NCBI GenBank assembly: GCA_030598165.1
Contig: JAUVQL010000034.1
Coordinates: forward strand, 1-8,232
DNA from: Acidobacteriota bacterium
Lineage (GTDB): Bacteria > Acidobacteriota > Vicinamibacteria > Marinacidobacterales > SMYC01
DNA: 8,232 nt
Direction: 5' to 3'
Shown: piece by piece, positions 1 through 7,735 of the stretch
Layout of the letters: each line of letters starts with the position of its first letter
Position numbering within the stretch: the first letter of the stretch is position 1
Translations under genes and position numbers: made by a program
The notes under the pieces: generated by a model
Told to the model about the DNA's origin: nothing
Database searches by the model: none
Seen by the model: the letters and a program-made list of their open reading frames with translations, nothing else

Positions 1-2
1 GT

Positions 3-80
3 TGCTCGTCTCTCCCCGTTTTGGACGAGCGGTCCCCCGAAGAGATTCTCGGTTACAACGAAAACGGTGTCCCGAACTGA
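3..80 (+). CDS. vapB: VapB-type antitoxin, C-terminal fragment (5' end outside window)
   Basis: The frame from base 3 reads into a TGA at 78-80 and encodes 25 residues ending in PVLDERSPEEILGYNENGVPN. The LPVLD.RSPEEILGYNE.G.P pattern is the usual C-terminus of short VapB antitoxins annotated as PSK-operon type regulators. In this family the N-terminal part binds DNA and the C-terminal tail occupies the toxin's active site. The stop overlaps the vapC start as TGATG, the normal antitoxin-first, translationally coupled order. The DNA-binding part and promoter lie upstream of the window and cannot be judged. Confidence 0.8.
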   Translation, partial: CSSLPVLDERSPEEILGYNENGVPN

Positions 81-478
81 TGGTCCTGGATACCTCGGCC
101 TTATTGGTGATTCTTCTCGACGAGCCGGAATCAGCGAAATTCCGACTTGCCGTGGAGGCCGATCCTGTACGCTTGGTCTCTGCGGCGTCATTGCTGGAAA
201 CGGCGATGGTTATCGAGACGCGGTTTGGAGAGTCCGGCGGAAGAGAACTGGACTTACTCGTTCACAAAGCTGATATCCACGTCGTTTCAGTGGACCTCGA
301 ACAGGTCGAAATCGCACGTCACGCCCTTCGACACTTTGGGAAAGGTCGCCATCCCGCCGGCCTCAACTATGGCGATTGCTTCTCCTACGCCTTGTCCCAA
401 GCGTCCGGTGAGCCTCTTCTCTTCAAAGGTGAGGACTTCACCAAGACCGACATTGAGTCGGTGTCTGCTCCAAGCTAG
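80..478 (+). CDS. vapC: VapC-type PIN-domain ribonuclease toxin
   Basis: A 132-residue protein, the usual length for VapC. It begins MVLDTSALLVILLDEPE, the classic PIN start with the first metal-binding Asp at D4. Other expected acidic positions are E40 (in SLLETAMV), D99 (in NYGDCFSYALS) and D119 (in LLFKGEDFTKTDI), so the Mg-dependent RNase site looks intact. VapC toxins cleave tRNA or rRNA and are held inactive by VapB. The ATG at 80 is preferred over an upstream in-frame start at base 2 because it overlaps the vapB stop and gives the exact PIN N-terminus. No strong ribosome-binding site precedes it, so translation probably depends on coupling to vapB. The specific RNA target cannot be read from sequence. 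Confidence 0.92.
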   Translation: MVLDTSALLVILLDEPESAKFRLAVEADPVRLVSAASLLETAMVIETRFGESGGRELDLLVHKADIHVVSVDLEQVEIARHALRHFGKGRHPAGLNYGDCFSYALSQASGEPLLFKGEDFTKTDIESVSAPS

Positions 479-540
479 GCCAGCGAGCTGATCTGACCTC
501 CCGAAGCGATCCCCACTCCTTGCGGTGGCAAAAGTCAAAG

Positions 541-600
541 CACGTCCCGTTTGATTTGAATTGCTGCGACCACGAGCCCGGCTTGATTTGAAGCCGCATG
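541..600. repeat. two-copy imperfect tandem repeat, about 30 bp, in a convergent spacer
   Basis: Units starting at 541 and 571 share the order CACG, CCCG, TTGATTTGAA, with small insertions between blocks. The 10-base core TTGATTTGAA is identical at 551-560 and 583-592. The second copy also forms a small hairpin, CGGCTT (579-584) with AAGCCG (591-596) and a 6-base loop. It lies between the convergent ends of vapC and the DUF2784 gene. There is no T-run on either strand, so it is not a standard intrinsic terminator. Confidence 0.5.
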
Positions 601-611
601 AATTTCCCGGA

Positions 612-977
612 CTAAACCGTGTTCCTATTTCGAGGCCAGAAATAGAGTCCGAGCGTGACGAAGAGGAGTACGACGACGGCACTCACCAACAGCCATTGAG
701 GTGCTCTGAGATAGATGATCTTTTCCAGGTAGTACGTAATGTAAGAACCCTCGTAGGATTGGACTCCTGCCCTGACCCAGAGCCACTGTTCGAGATAGGT
801 GAGAGGGCAGATCCATCCCCAGGTCTCAATCGCCAAGCTGTAGAGCAAAGCGGCTAAATGCACGTACTTCCATCGGCGGGTCCGCCAAAGGAAGAACGCA
901 CCCGTGACGACGAAAACGATCCATGAGAAGTGCAGAAGCACCACTGCTTCCGCCGCCCATTTGTAAAAGCCCTGCAC
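612..977 (-). CDS. DUF2784 family small membrane protein
   Basis: A 121-residue protein. Hydrophobic segments are at about 9-30 (AVVLLHFSWIVFVVTGAFFLW), 38-57 and 95-114 (WLLVSAVVVLLFVTLGLYFW). The middle carries ETWGWICPLTYLEQWL followed by YEGSYITYYLEKIIYL. The GWICPLT.LE.WL..RAG...YEG.FI..YL pattern is the hallmark of the DUF2784 family, inner-membrane proteins of unknown function. The start is GTG at 977, with AGGAG (984-988, minus strand) six bases upstream; the ATG at 979 is out of frame. The gene is divergent from the efflux operon and convergent with vapC. No functional link to either neighbour is evident. Confidence 0.85.
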   Translation of the reverse strand: MQGFYKWAAEAVVLLHFSWIVFVVTGAFFLWRTRRWKYVHLAALLYSLAIETWGWICPLTYLEQWLWVRAGVQSYEGSYITYYLEKIIYLRAPQWLLVSAVVVLLFVTLGLYFWPRNRNTV

Positions 978-1167
978 ATTCGGCTCCTGTTACATTTTAC
1001 CCTTTGGCGTCTCTCGTCTGGCCACTGACAGCGTATACTTGTGCCTCGACGTAAAACATCATGACACCTGCAACGAGTTCCCAGGGTACGGATCCCCAAG
1101 ATAACGAGCCGTTTAGCGGAACTTTTTTGCTGTGACATGTATCCAAACAGATTGGGAAGGTATGCGC
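978..1167. other. divergent spacer between DUF2784 gene and efflux operon
   Basis: This spacer must contain promoters for both the DUF2784 gene (-) and the efflux operon (+). I see no convincing sigma-70 pair and no clear MerR- or ArsR-type dyad. A TATACT at 1034-1039 and a T6 run at 1123-1128 are isolated. The ribosome-binding sites are clear: AGGAG for the minus gene (984-988) and GGAAGG (1155-1160) for the plus gene. Confidence 0.5.
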
Positions 1168-2550
1168 ATGTTACGAGATGAGGTGAACCAGCGGTGCGGT
1201 AAGAAGTGGATGGTAGGAACGGCCGTGACGGTCATGATGACGACTGCGATTGGCTTTGGGTCCGCTCGCGAGAGTCGAGCACGAGAGACCTCTCCCTCTG
1301 TCCAGGAATCGATTTCAGCCACAAAGAAACTGCACTCGGTCATTGAGGCGGCATGGGAGACTGGGCCCGACCTTGTCGAGAGCTTATCCAGGCTCGATGC
1401 GGAAGCGGCTCTCGACCAGTCCTTTCGGGGTGTGGGCTCGCCGTATGTCCAATTCCAAATGGAGGGTATCGGCCCCGGCTTTGACAATCAGCCCAATGCC
1501 CAACGGAACCTAAGTCTGGGAACGCCCTTCGATCTTCCCTGGCAGTTCACTAAATCACGAAAGCTCGGGGGCGAGCTCGAAGGTTGGCAGAGTATTGCGG
1601 CCGAAGCCGCGCGACTTCAGGTGGCTCAGCACGTGACCGTTACGTGGCTGCGATTGGCAGCTCTCGAGGAAATGATCGGGGTCGAGGAACGCCGTTTGAG
1701 CCGAATGGATCAAGCGCTCCGCCTCCAATCGGAACGCTTCAATTTGGGCGAGGTCGCCGGCATGGAAGTCATGCAGCTCGAGCTCCAAAGGGCCCAGGAT
1801 GCATCGATCCTGAGAGCTTTGCAGGCGCAGCGGCGGGCCATGCAAGCGGCAGTCCGACAGTTGGCCGGTGAAGGGATGGCTCTCCCGGAATTGGGTGATC
1901 TTCCGGCGCTTGCCGACGACCTTCCGCCCTGGGCCATCAGCTGGGAAGGAGAAGGTGTGGAAGACAAGGTAAAGAGGGGACCTTACTTCTCCAGTTTGGA
2001 TAGACGTACCAAAAAAGAACTGTTACTGCGCGATCTGATTGACGCCACGGCATGGGGAAGACCGGAAATCCAAGTTGAGTGGGAGCATATTCCCTCCTTC
2101 GAAGGACTCCCCTCGTTCGATGCCTTCGGATTCAACTTGTCCGTTCCTCTGCCTCTGGGAAAAAGAGGTGGCCAGACAAAGGCGATGGCCCAAGCGGAAG
2201 CCAAAGCCGCCGCCGCCGCCCGCGAGCGGGGTCGTCGCGAATTGGTACAAAGGGCCGAGGCCGCTTGGGCAGAGGTGGAGTCGGCAACGGCGCGGCTCGA
2301 AGAAACCGAGCCTCTTTTGGATCGCTTACCACGAACCGAGCGCTCGTTGAGCGAGCAGTTTCGACTCGGAGTCATTACCTATCTGGTTTATATCGATGGC
2401 CTCGCTCGATTGGATGATCTCATGGTTCAACGCATCGAAGCTTTCGAGGCTTTAGTGAGAGCACGTTTGGAATTGGCCGTTCTATTGGGGGACCCCAACT
2501 CTTTTCCGCTTCCATCGTTCAAGGCGGTGGCCACCGAGGAGGCGAACTGA
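1168..2550 (+). CDS. TolC/CzcC-like outer-membrane efflux channel (OEP family)
   Basis: A 460-residue protein from the chosen ATG at 1168, which has GGAAGG seven bases upstream. In-frame ATGs at 1132 and 1162 lack a usable site. The N-terminus (KKWMVGTAVTVMMTTAIGFGSA) is a good Sec signal peptide. The mature protein shows the two-repeat OEP layout. There is a beta-hairpin region with LSLGTPFDLPWQFTKSRKLG, then a long helical hairpin rich in Leu, Glu, Arg and Ala around EERRLSRMDQALRLQSERF.LGEV. The second repeat has GFNLSVPLPLGKRGGQ followed by another Ala/Glu helix and EQFRLGVITYLVYIDG. A trimer would form the outer-membrane exit duct of the pump. It is the first gene of the operon, and its TGA overlaps the adaptor ATG. 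Family assignment is firm; the substrate is inferred only from the neighbours. Confidence 0.9.
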   Translation: MLRDEVNQRCGKKWMVGTAVTVMMTTAIGFGSARESRARETSPSVQESISATKKLHSVIEAAWETGPDLVESLSRLDAEAALDQSFRGVGSPYVQFQMEGIGPGFDNQPNAQRNLSLGTPFDLPWQFTKSRKLGGELEGWQSIAAEAARLQVAQHVTVTWLRLAALEEMIGVEERRLSRMDQALRLQSERFNLGEVAGMEVMQLELQRAQDASILRALQAQRRAMQAAVRQLAGEGMALPELGDLPALADDLPPWAISWEGEGVEDKVKRGPYFSSLDRRTKKELLLRDLIDATAWGRPEIQVEWEHIPSFEGLPSFDAFGFNLSVPLPLGKRGGQTKAMAQAEAKAAAAARERGRRELVQRAEAAWAEVESATARLEETEPLLDRLPRTERSLSEQFRLGVITYLVYIDGLARLDDLMVQRIEAFEALVRARLELAVLLGDPNSFPLPSFKAVATEEAN

Positions 2551-3659
2551 TGAAGCAAGTGCGGATTGGATTGATGGCTCTATTGGTGACGACAGCTTTC
2601 GCCAACGGTGAGGTGTTGAAGCTGGGCGCGGCCGCCCAAGCTCGGGCCGGCATCGTGACGCGTCCGGTAAGAGAACGTGCTTTCGGTGAGTCCTTTCGGA
2701 TCGTGGGGCAGGTGGTGCGGACTCCGGGATCGATGAGTACCGTCAAGTCGGTTCTGGTGGGGCGCGTGACGGAAATCAACGTTGCCCCGGGAGATTCGGT
2801 GCGAGAGGGACAGATCCTCCTGGAGCTCCACTCGCATGCACTTCACGGAATGCAGGGAGAGATGATGCGGAGCTACGAGCAGCTCAAGTTGGCGGAGAGC
2901 CGTGTCGAAGCAGGGCGGAAACTCCTCGAGCTCGAAGGCATCAGCCGTCTCGAGCTGCAGCAGCGTGAACAGCAAGCGCTTGCCGCGCGTCTCGCCTTCG
3001 AGCTTGCCAAAAACGAGCTGCTCGATTTGGGGATCGATGAGGAAAAGAGTCTAAGAATCCTGGAGGAAGGCAATCCCGATACCCACCTGCCGGTGCGAGC
3101 CCCCTCGGACGGGGTGGTTCTCGAGCTCTATGTGCAACAACACGAATGGGTGCAGGCCTTCGACTCTCTTGTCGACCTCGGTAATCCCAATCAACTGGAG
3201 CTTCAGCTTCAAATTCCTCCCGATCAAGCCACCGGGGTGGCGATGGGCGACACCGTGGAGTTCGTGCCCGTTGGTCGCCCCGATACCGCTGGGCATGCCC
3301 GAGTCATCAGCCGCGTGCCTCAGGTGGATCCCAAAACGCGCACCGTCACGATTCGCGCCCGGATCGAAGGACGGAAGCAAGAGCTTTTCCCCGGTGTTTT
3401 TGTGGAAGGGCAGCTCGTCCACGGAGGCGTTCGTAACTCGCCTTCCGTACCCGAGTCCGCAGTAACTCGATTCGGCTCGACCGACTATGTCTTCGTTCGT
3501 ACCGGACCGGAGACCTTCGAGGCGAGGCCGGCCCAGCTCGGTCGCTTCAACGGAACCCGTTATGAGATCTTGGAGGGCGTGAAGTTGGGCGAAGAAGTCG
3601 TTGTAGAAGGCGTCTTTTTTCTGAAGTCGGTTCTCGTCAAAGGGACTTCGGAAGGTTAG
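2550..3659 (+). CDS. RND efflux periplasmic adaptor (membrane fusion protein, CzcB/CusB-like)
   Basis: A 369-residue protein with a short signal peptide (MKQVRIGLMALLVTTAFA). The first lipoyl half-motif is at about 67-93 (GRVTEINVAPGDSVREGQILLEL). A coiled-coil hairpin follows at about 100-165, then the second lipoyl half at about 181-213 (VRAPSDGVVLELYVQQHEWV). A beta-barrel and a membrane-proximal domain end near GEEVVVEGVFFLKSVLVKG. The adaptor links the inner-membrane pump to the outer channel, and in metal pumps it may deliver ions. Immediately after the first lipoyl half is a His/Met cluster (H94, H96, H99, M101, M105, M106), where relatives usually have SPEL-like sequence. There is no His-rich or Met-rich N-terminal extension. 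The ATG overlaps the upstream stop (TGATG), with a strong AGGAGG at 2537-2542. Confidence 0.93.
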   Translation: MKQVRIGLMALLVTTAFANGEVLKLGAAAQARAGIVTRPVRERAFGESFRIVGQVVRTPGSMSTVKSVLVGRVTEINVAPGDSVREGQILLELHSHALHGMQGEMMRSYEQLKLAESRVEAGRKLLELEGISRLELQQREQQALAARLAFELAKNELLDLGIDEEKSLRILEEGNPDTHLPVRAPSDGVVLELYVQQHEWVQAFDSLVDLGNPNQLELQLQIPPDQATGVAMGDTVEFVPVGRPDTAGHARVISRVPQVDPKTRTVTIRARIEGRKQELFPGVFVEGQLVHGGVRNSPSVPESAVTRFGSTDYVFVRTGPETFEARPAQLGRFNGTRYEILEGVKLGEEVVVEGVFFLKSVLVKGTSEG

Positions 3660-3667
3660 GGGGCGTC

Positions 3668-6600
3668 GTGAAGCGTCTGATCGATCTCTCGTTGGCCAAC
3701 CGCCTCGTTGTCATTCTCCTTTCCGTCCTTCTCATCGGGGCTGGCGTTCGAGCCTTGCTGAGACTCCCCATTGACGCCTTTCCCGACGTGACCAATATCC
3801 AAGTGACCGTTATCTCCCAGGCGGCGACGTTTTCGCCTCTCGAAGTGGAACAGTTGGTGACCTACCCTATCGAGCAGGCCTGCGCGGGACTGCCTTACTC
3901 GACCGAGGTTCGCTCGCTTTCCAAGTTCGGCCTTTCCATGGTCACCGTCGTCTTTGAAGACGGAACCGATATTTATTTCGCGCGCCAGCTCGTCATGGAA
4001 CGTTTGTTCTCCATCCAGAACGAGCTACCCGAAGATGTGAACGCCAATCTCGGCCCCATTTCGACGGGCTTGGGAGAGGTTTTTCAATACACATTGGAAA
4101 GTCCCGAGCGGGATCTCATGGAGCTTCGCAGCCTTCAGGATTGGGTGCTGCGTCCCATACTGCGGACGACTCCGGGTGTTGCGGGCGTCGACTCCTTCGG
4201 CGGGTACGTTCGTCAGTACCATGTGGTGGCGGATCCCAACGCCTTGCGCCGGTTTGGGCTGACGATCGAAGAGTTGGCCGAAGCCGTGGCCGACAACAAT
4301 GGTGTGGCGGGTGGCGCTTACATCGAGCGAGGAGGCGAGCAATTCGTCGTTCGAGGTGATGGGTGGGTCAGAAGTATCTCCGATTTGAAGAGTACGTTCG
4401 TTGCCTACCGCGAAGGAGTCCCCATTTTATTGGAGCAGGTTGCCGCTGTGGAGATTGGTCCCGAAATCCGCCAGGGAGCCATCTCCCAAAACGGTGAAGG
4501 TGAAGCGGTCGCGGGAATCGTGCTCATGTTGAGGGGGGCGTCTGGAAAAGACGTAGTTGAAGGTGTCAAAGAACGACTAGCGACTGCCCGGCAAAGCCTG
4601 CCGCCGGATGTCGAGATCAATCCTTTCTATGATCGCACCGTTTTGGTCGAGACCGCATTGGGGACCGTTCAAAAAGCCCTATTTCAGGGAGCAGTTCTCG
4701 TTTTGCTGGTGCTCTTTTTCTTCATGGGCCATTTTCGGTCATCGATGCTGGTGGCGCTCCAACTTCCCATGGCGGCCCTTGCCACATTCGTGGTCATGGA
4801 CATCGTCGGCTTATCGGCCAACCTCATGACATTATCCGGTTTGGCGATTGCGATCGGGATGCTCGGTGATGGTGCCATTGTTCTCGTGGAGAACGGAGTG
4901 CGTCTTTTTGGTCAGGAGGGACAGCAGACGGAGAATCAAGACCGGTCGAGTCTCGTGCGTCATGCGGCTTTAGAAGTCATCCGGCCGATTGCCTTCGGTG
5001 TGGCCGTCATCATTGTCGTTTTCCTGCCCATTGCCTCGCTTCGGGGCATGGAAGGTAAGATGTTCGCGCCCTTGGCGTACACGATCTCGATTGCGCTCGG
5101 CTGTGCCCTTGTCTTGACCGTGACGCTCATTCCCGTCTTGGCGTCCCTTTTCCTCAAACCGGTCAAGGTCTTCGGTTCCGGACGACACCCGGCCGATATC
5201 GTGCGACACATGTATCGCCCTCATTTGACTTGGGCGCTCAACCATCCCCGCATTGTGATGATCTCCGCCGTCGCACTCCTCATCGTTGCCCTGGCTGTCG
5301 TTCCCTTCTTGGGTACCGAGTTCCTCCCATCCATGGATGAAGGTGACATCGTCGTTCAACCGTTTCAAATCCCTTCCGTATCGCTCTCTCAGTCGCTGGA
5401 CACGGTGGCTCGCATCGAAAAGGCGATTCTTGAGGTCCCGGAAGTGACGAGAGTCGTGAGCCGGACCGGCCGTTCGGATATCGCTTCCGACCCCATGGGT
5501 GTCGGCGAGAGCGACATATACGTCATTTTGGGACCTCGTTCCGAGTGGCAGACGGCTCGCAACAAAGAAGGACTCGTGGAAGCCTTGAGGGACAAGCTCG
5601 ACACGGTACCAGGTGTGGAATTCGGATACACGCAGCCCATTCAGATGCGAGTCGATGAGCTGGTATCGGGTGTGAAATCTCAGATTGCGGTGAAAATCTT
5701 CGGCGATGACCTCAAAGAGCTCGCCGGCCTGGGCGAACGAGTTGCCGGTGTCTTGCGACAGATACGAGGGGCGGCCGACGTCAAAGTGGAAGCCGTGGAA
5801 GGTCTCGGCTATCTCCAAATCACCATGCATCGCCGACGCATGGCGCGCCTCGGCGTGAGCGTTGCTCAACTTCGGAGCTTGATCGAGATTGCCATGGGAG
5901 GACAAGTGGTGACCACCGTGCCCGAAGGTGATCGACGGACCGATGTGATGGTCCGTTTACCGCAAGCTTTCACCCGCAACGTGGAGAACTTACGTTCCCT
6001 TCCTTTGTCGACGCCATCCGGAGAGCAGGTGTTGCTCAGGGAGGTGACGGAAATCGATCTCGTCGAGGGTCCGGCACAGATCTCTCGGGAGGAAGGCAAG
6101 CGTCGGGTGGTCGTCGAGCTCAACGTGGTGGGCCGGGACATCGGAGGCTTCGTCGAAGAGGCTCAGCAGCGTCTCGATGCGGAGATCCAACTACCCACGG
6201 GCCACTTCGTCACATGGGGTGGCCAGTTCGAGCAACAACAACGCGCCATGGCCCGACTCCAGGTCATGGTGCCGCTGGCTTTAGTGCTGATCTTCATTCT
6301 TCTCTATCTCAACTTCCGCTCCGTTCGTCCCGTCTTCCTCATCTTGGTCAACATACCTCTCGCACTCGTCGGAGGAGTGTTGGGACTCAAATTGTCGGGG
6401 CTTTATCTTTCCGTCTCCGCATCGGTCGGTTTCATTGCCCTTTTTGGAATCGCCATATTGAACGGTCTGGTGATGGTCGAGTTCTTTAGCAACCTAGAAC
6501 GCCAGGGTATCCCGCGTCGACAAGCCATTCTGACCGGAGCCGAGATACGTTTGAGACCCGTGCTCATGACTGCTGCCACAACCGCGCTGGGCCTGGTCCC

Positions 6601-6766
6601 TCTCATCTGGGCGTCGGGTGTCGGCTCGGAAGTGCAGCGCCCCTTGGCCGTTGTCGTTGTCTCTGGTGTGGTGACGTCGACGCTTTTGACCTTGATGGTG
6701 CTTCCTGTCCTCTACGAGCGTTATGGTGGGACTTGGTTAGCTCATGCGGACAATGGTAGCGTGTGA
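3668..6766 (+). CDS. czcA: heavy-metal efflux RND pump, CzcA/CusA family
   Basis: A 1032-residue inner-membrane proton/metal antiporter of full family length. TM1 is at about 11-31, followed by RLPIDAFPDVTNIQVTV and a large periplasmic loop. TM2-6 run at about 335-500 and TM7 near 527-547. A second loop begins GTEFLPSMDEGDIVV, and TM8-12 end in LMVLPVLYERY. TM4 carries AIGMLGDGAIVLVEN with D401 and E408. Alanine (A395) sits where the DFG Asp of Co/Zn/Cd pumps is expected. The second loop has MRVDELVSGVKS (660-671), like divalent-metal CzcA proteins; CusA has Met at the position of E664. The metal is therefore uncertain, with a divalent cation favoured over Cu/Ag. The start is GTG, 8 bases after the adaptor stop, with AGGGGG (3658-3663) upstream. 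The czcA symbol denotes family, not proven specificity. Confidence 0.96.
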   Translation: MKRLIDLSLANRLVVILLSVLLIGAGVRALLRLPIDAFPDVTNIQVTVISQAATFSPLEVEQLVTYPIEQACAGLPYSTEVRSLSKFGLSMVTVVFEDGTDIYFARQLVMERLFSIQNELPEDVNANLGPISTGLGEVFQYTLESPERDLMELRSLQDWVLRPILRTTPGVAGVDSFGGYVRQYHVVADPNALRRFGLTIEELAEAVADNNGVAGGAYIERGGEQFVVRGDGWVRSISDLKSTFVAYREGVPILLEQVAAVEIGPEIRQGAISQNGEGEAVAGIVLMLRGASGKDVVEGVKERLATARQSLPPDVEINPFYDRTVLVETALGTVQKALFQGAVLVLLVLFFFMGHFRSSMLVALQLPMAALATFVVMDIVGLSANLMTLSGLAIAIGMLGDGAIVLVENGVRLFGQEGQQTENQDRSSLVRHAALEVIRPIAFGVAVIIVVFLPIASLRGMEGKMFAPLAYTISIALGCALVLTVTLIPVLASLFLKPVKVFGSGRHPADIVRHMYRPHLTWALNHPRIVMISAVALLIVALAVVPFLGTEFLPSMDEGDIVVQPFQIPSVSLSQSLDTVARIEKAILEVPEVTRVVSRTGRSDIASDPMGVGESDIYVILGPRSEWQTARNKEGLVEALRDKLDTVPGVEFGYTQPIQMRVDELVSGVKSQIAVKIFGDDLKELAGLGERVAGVLRQIRGAADVKVEAVEGLGYLQITMHRRRMARLGVSVAQLRSLIEIAMGGQVVTTVPEGDRRTDVMVRLPQAFTRNVENLRSLPLSTPSGEQVLLREVTEIDLVEGPAQISREEGKRRVVVELNVVGRDIGGFVEEAQQRLDAEIQLPTGHFVTWGGQFEQQQRAMARLQVMVPLALVLIFILLYLNFRSVRPVFLILVNIPLALVGGVLGLKLSGLYLSVSASVGFIALFGIAILNGLVMVEFFSNLERQGIPRRQAILTGAEIRLRPVLMTAATTALGLVPLIWASGVGSEVQRPLAVVVVSGVVTSTLLTLMVLPVLYERYGGTWLAHADNGSV

Positions 6767-6783
6767 ATCGGAAGAGTAAAGAA

Positions 6784-6800
6784 GCCAGGCACAGCCTGGC
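6784..6800 (-). terminator. candidate intrinsic terminator of alkA
   Basis: A perfect 7-bp stem, GCCAGGC (6784-6790) with GCCTGGC (6794-6800), has a 3-base loop. On the minus strand it starts four bases after the alkA stop and is followed by TTCTTTACTCTTCC, an imperfect T-rich tail. On the plus strand no T-run follows, so it fits alkA better than the pump operon, though it may hinder transcription both ways. Confidence 0.5.
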
Positions 6801-6804
6801 CGGC

Positions 6805-7734
6805 CTACTGCGTGGCCTTCCTCATGCGCCGGGCTAGCTCGGCATAAACATAGATAAGGGCCAGACCTCGGTAGGGGCGCCAGCGCTCCGCGAACTCTCG
6901 CATGCTCTCCTCTCGGGCCGGCGCCTCGTGTCCCAGCATTTCCTTTGCAAAATACTTCACCACTCCTAGATCTCCGGCAGGAAACACATCGAGGCGAGAT
7001 AAGCCTCGCAGGAGTGTGAACTCAGCCGTCCATCTTCCGACTCCCTTGAATGACATCAAGAGCTCGATGAGCTCGTCGTCGGGCATGCCTGCAAGCTTTT
7101 CATCTGACATATCACCAGCGCGAAATGCCTTGGCAAGTCGACTGAGCGTTTCAGACTTGCTCTGACTCAAGCGAAACGAGCGGAGCTCCTCTATGGTCAT
7201 CTTTGCAATGCGGGCTGGAGAGGGGAAATTGAAATAGAGTTTCCCGTCGAAACGAGCCCTGCGGCCGAGCGCGGTTGCCAACTCGCAAAGGATGCTGTGG
7301 GCAAATTTCAAATTGATTTGCTGTGAAATGACGATTTGGATCAGGGTCTCCCAGACGGTGCCTCGCCCCACGACCCGCAATCCTCGAAACTCTTTGATGA
7401 GGGGACCGAGAAGCGGATCGTCGCCGAACTTCCGATAGAAGGGGCGTACATCGGAATGGATCCTGAAGACATTCTCTAGGACTCCCTCGACAATGCGTCG
7501 CGTCTCTTTCGTTCTAGCTGCTTTTCCCGAGATAGTGACGTCGAGGACCGCTCGAGATGAACCGCCGCGCTGAGTGACTTCGAGCAAGTGAGGATGTTGA
7601 CCCACGAAGACGAGGCGCCGGTAGAAGTCGTCCTCGAAACAGTCGACGACTTCCGGAAACGCCGCTAAGCGCGCTGCCGTAAGAGCGAGAGAATAGGGTC
7701 GTTGGGGTACTAACTCGTAACGGGCTCTTAGCAA
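6805..7734 (-). CDS. alkA: DNA-3-methyladenine glycosylase II, AlkA-type (HhH-GPD)
   Basis: A 309-residue base-excision repair enzyme that would remove alkylated purines from DNA. The N-terminal part (VPQRPYSLALTAARLAAFPEVVD) resembles the AlkA N-terminal domain. The core has WETLIQIVISQQINLKFAHSI, matching the family's QQ motif. The helix-hairpin-helix is at about 225-245 (FKGVGRWTAEFTLLRG), followed by DVFPAGDLGVVK with the probable catalytic Asp at D255. It is slightly longer than E. coli AlkA (282 residues). The start is TTG at 7734. An in-frame stop lies at 7768-7770, no nearer in-frame ATG preserves the N-terminal domain, and AGAGGG (7741-7746) sits six bases upstream. That site lies inside a strong hairpin. 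The gene converges on the efflux operon, with 38 bases between the stop codons. Confidence 0.92.
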   Translation of the reverse strand: MLRARYELVPQRPYSLALTAARLAAFPEVVDCFEDDFYRRLVFVGQHPHLLEVTQRGGSSRAVLDVTISGKAARTKETRRIVEGVLENVFRIHSDVRPFYRKFGDDPLLGPLIKEFRGLRVVGRGTVWETLIQIVISQQINLKFAHSILCELATALGRRARFDGKLYFNFPSPARIAKMTIEELRSFRLSQSKSETLSRLAKAFRAGDMSDEKLAGMPDDELIELLMSFKGVGRWTAEFTLLRGLSRLDVFPAGDLGVVKYFAKEMLGHEAPAREESMREFAERWRPYRGLALIYVYAELARRMRKATQ

Positions 7735-7735
7735 T

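Noticed and set aside
287..682. Minus-strand open frame across vapC and the DUF2784 3' end
   Set aside because: It overlaps two well-supported genes, one antisense and one in another frame, and has no recognisable motif.
1034..1039. TATACT as a -10 box for the efflux operon
   Set aside because: No acceptable -35 hexamer lies 16-18 bases upstream; the nearest candidate (TTGGCG, 1004-1009) is 24 bases away.
1106..1128. T6 run at 1123-1128 as an intrinsic terminator
   Set aside because: The preceding sequence pairs over only three bases (CCG/CGG), too weak for a terminator stem.
1132..1167. Upstream ATGs (1132, 1162) as the start of the outer-membrane channel gene
   Set aside because: The first has no ribosome-binding site and the second is one base from GGAAGG. 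The ATG at 1168 has correct spacing and gives a normal signal peptide.
4970..5905. A 311-codon open frame on the minus strand inside the pump gene
   Set aside because: It is antisense to a fully conserved RND coding sequence, has a skewed composition rich in His, Asp and Arg, and shows no domain motif. It is best explained as a codon-bias shadow.
3668..6766. Assignment of the pump as a Cu/Ag exporter (CusA)
   Set aside because: The pore motif is partly CusA-like, but the periplasmic RVDEL segment lacks the Met seen in CusA's RIDML, and no CusF or Met-rich adaptor region is present.
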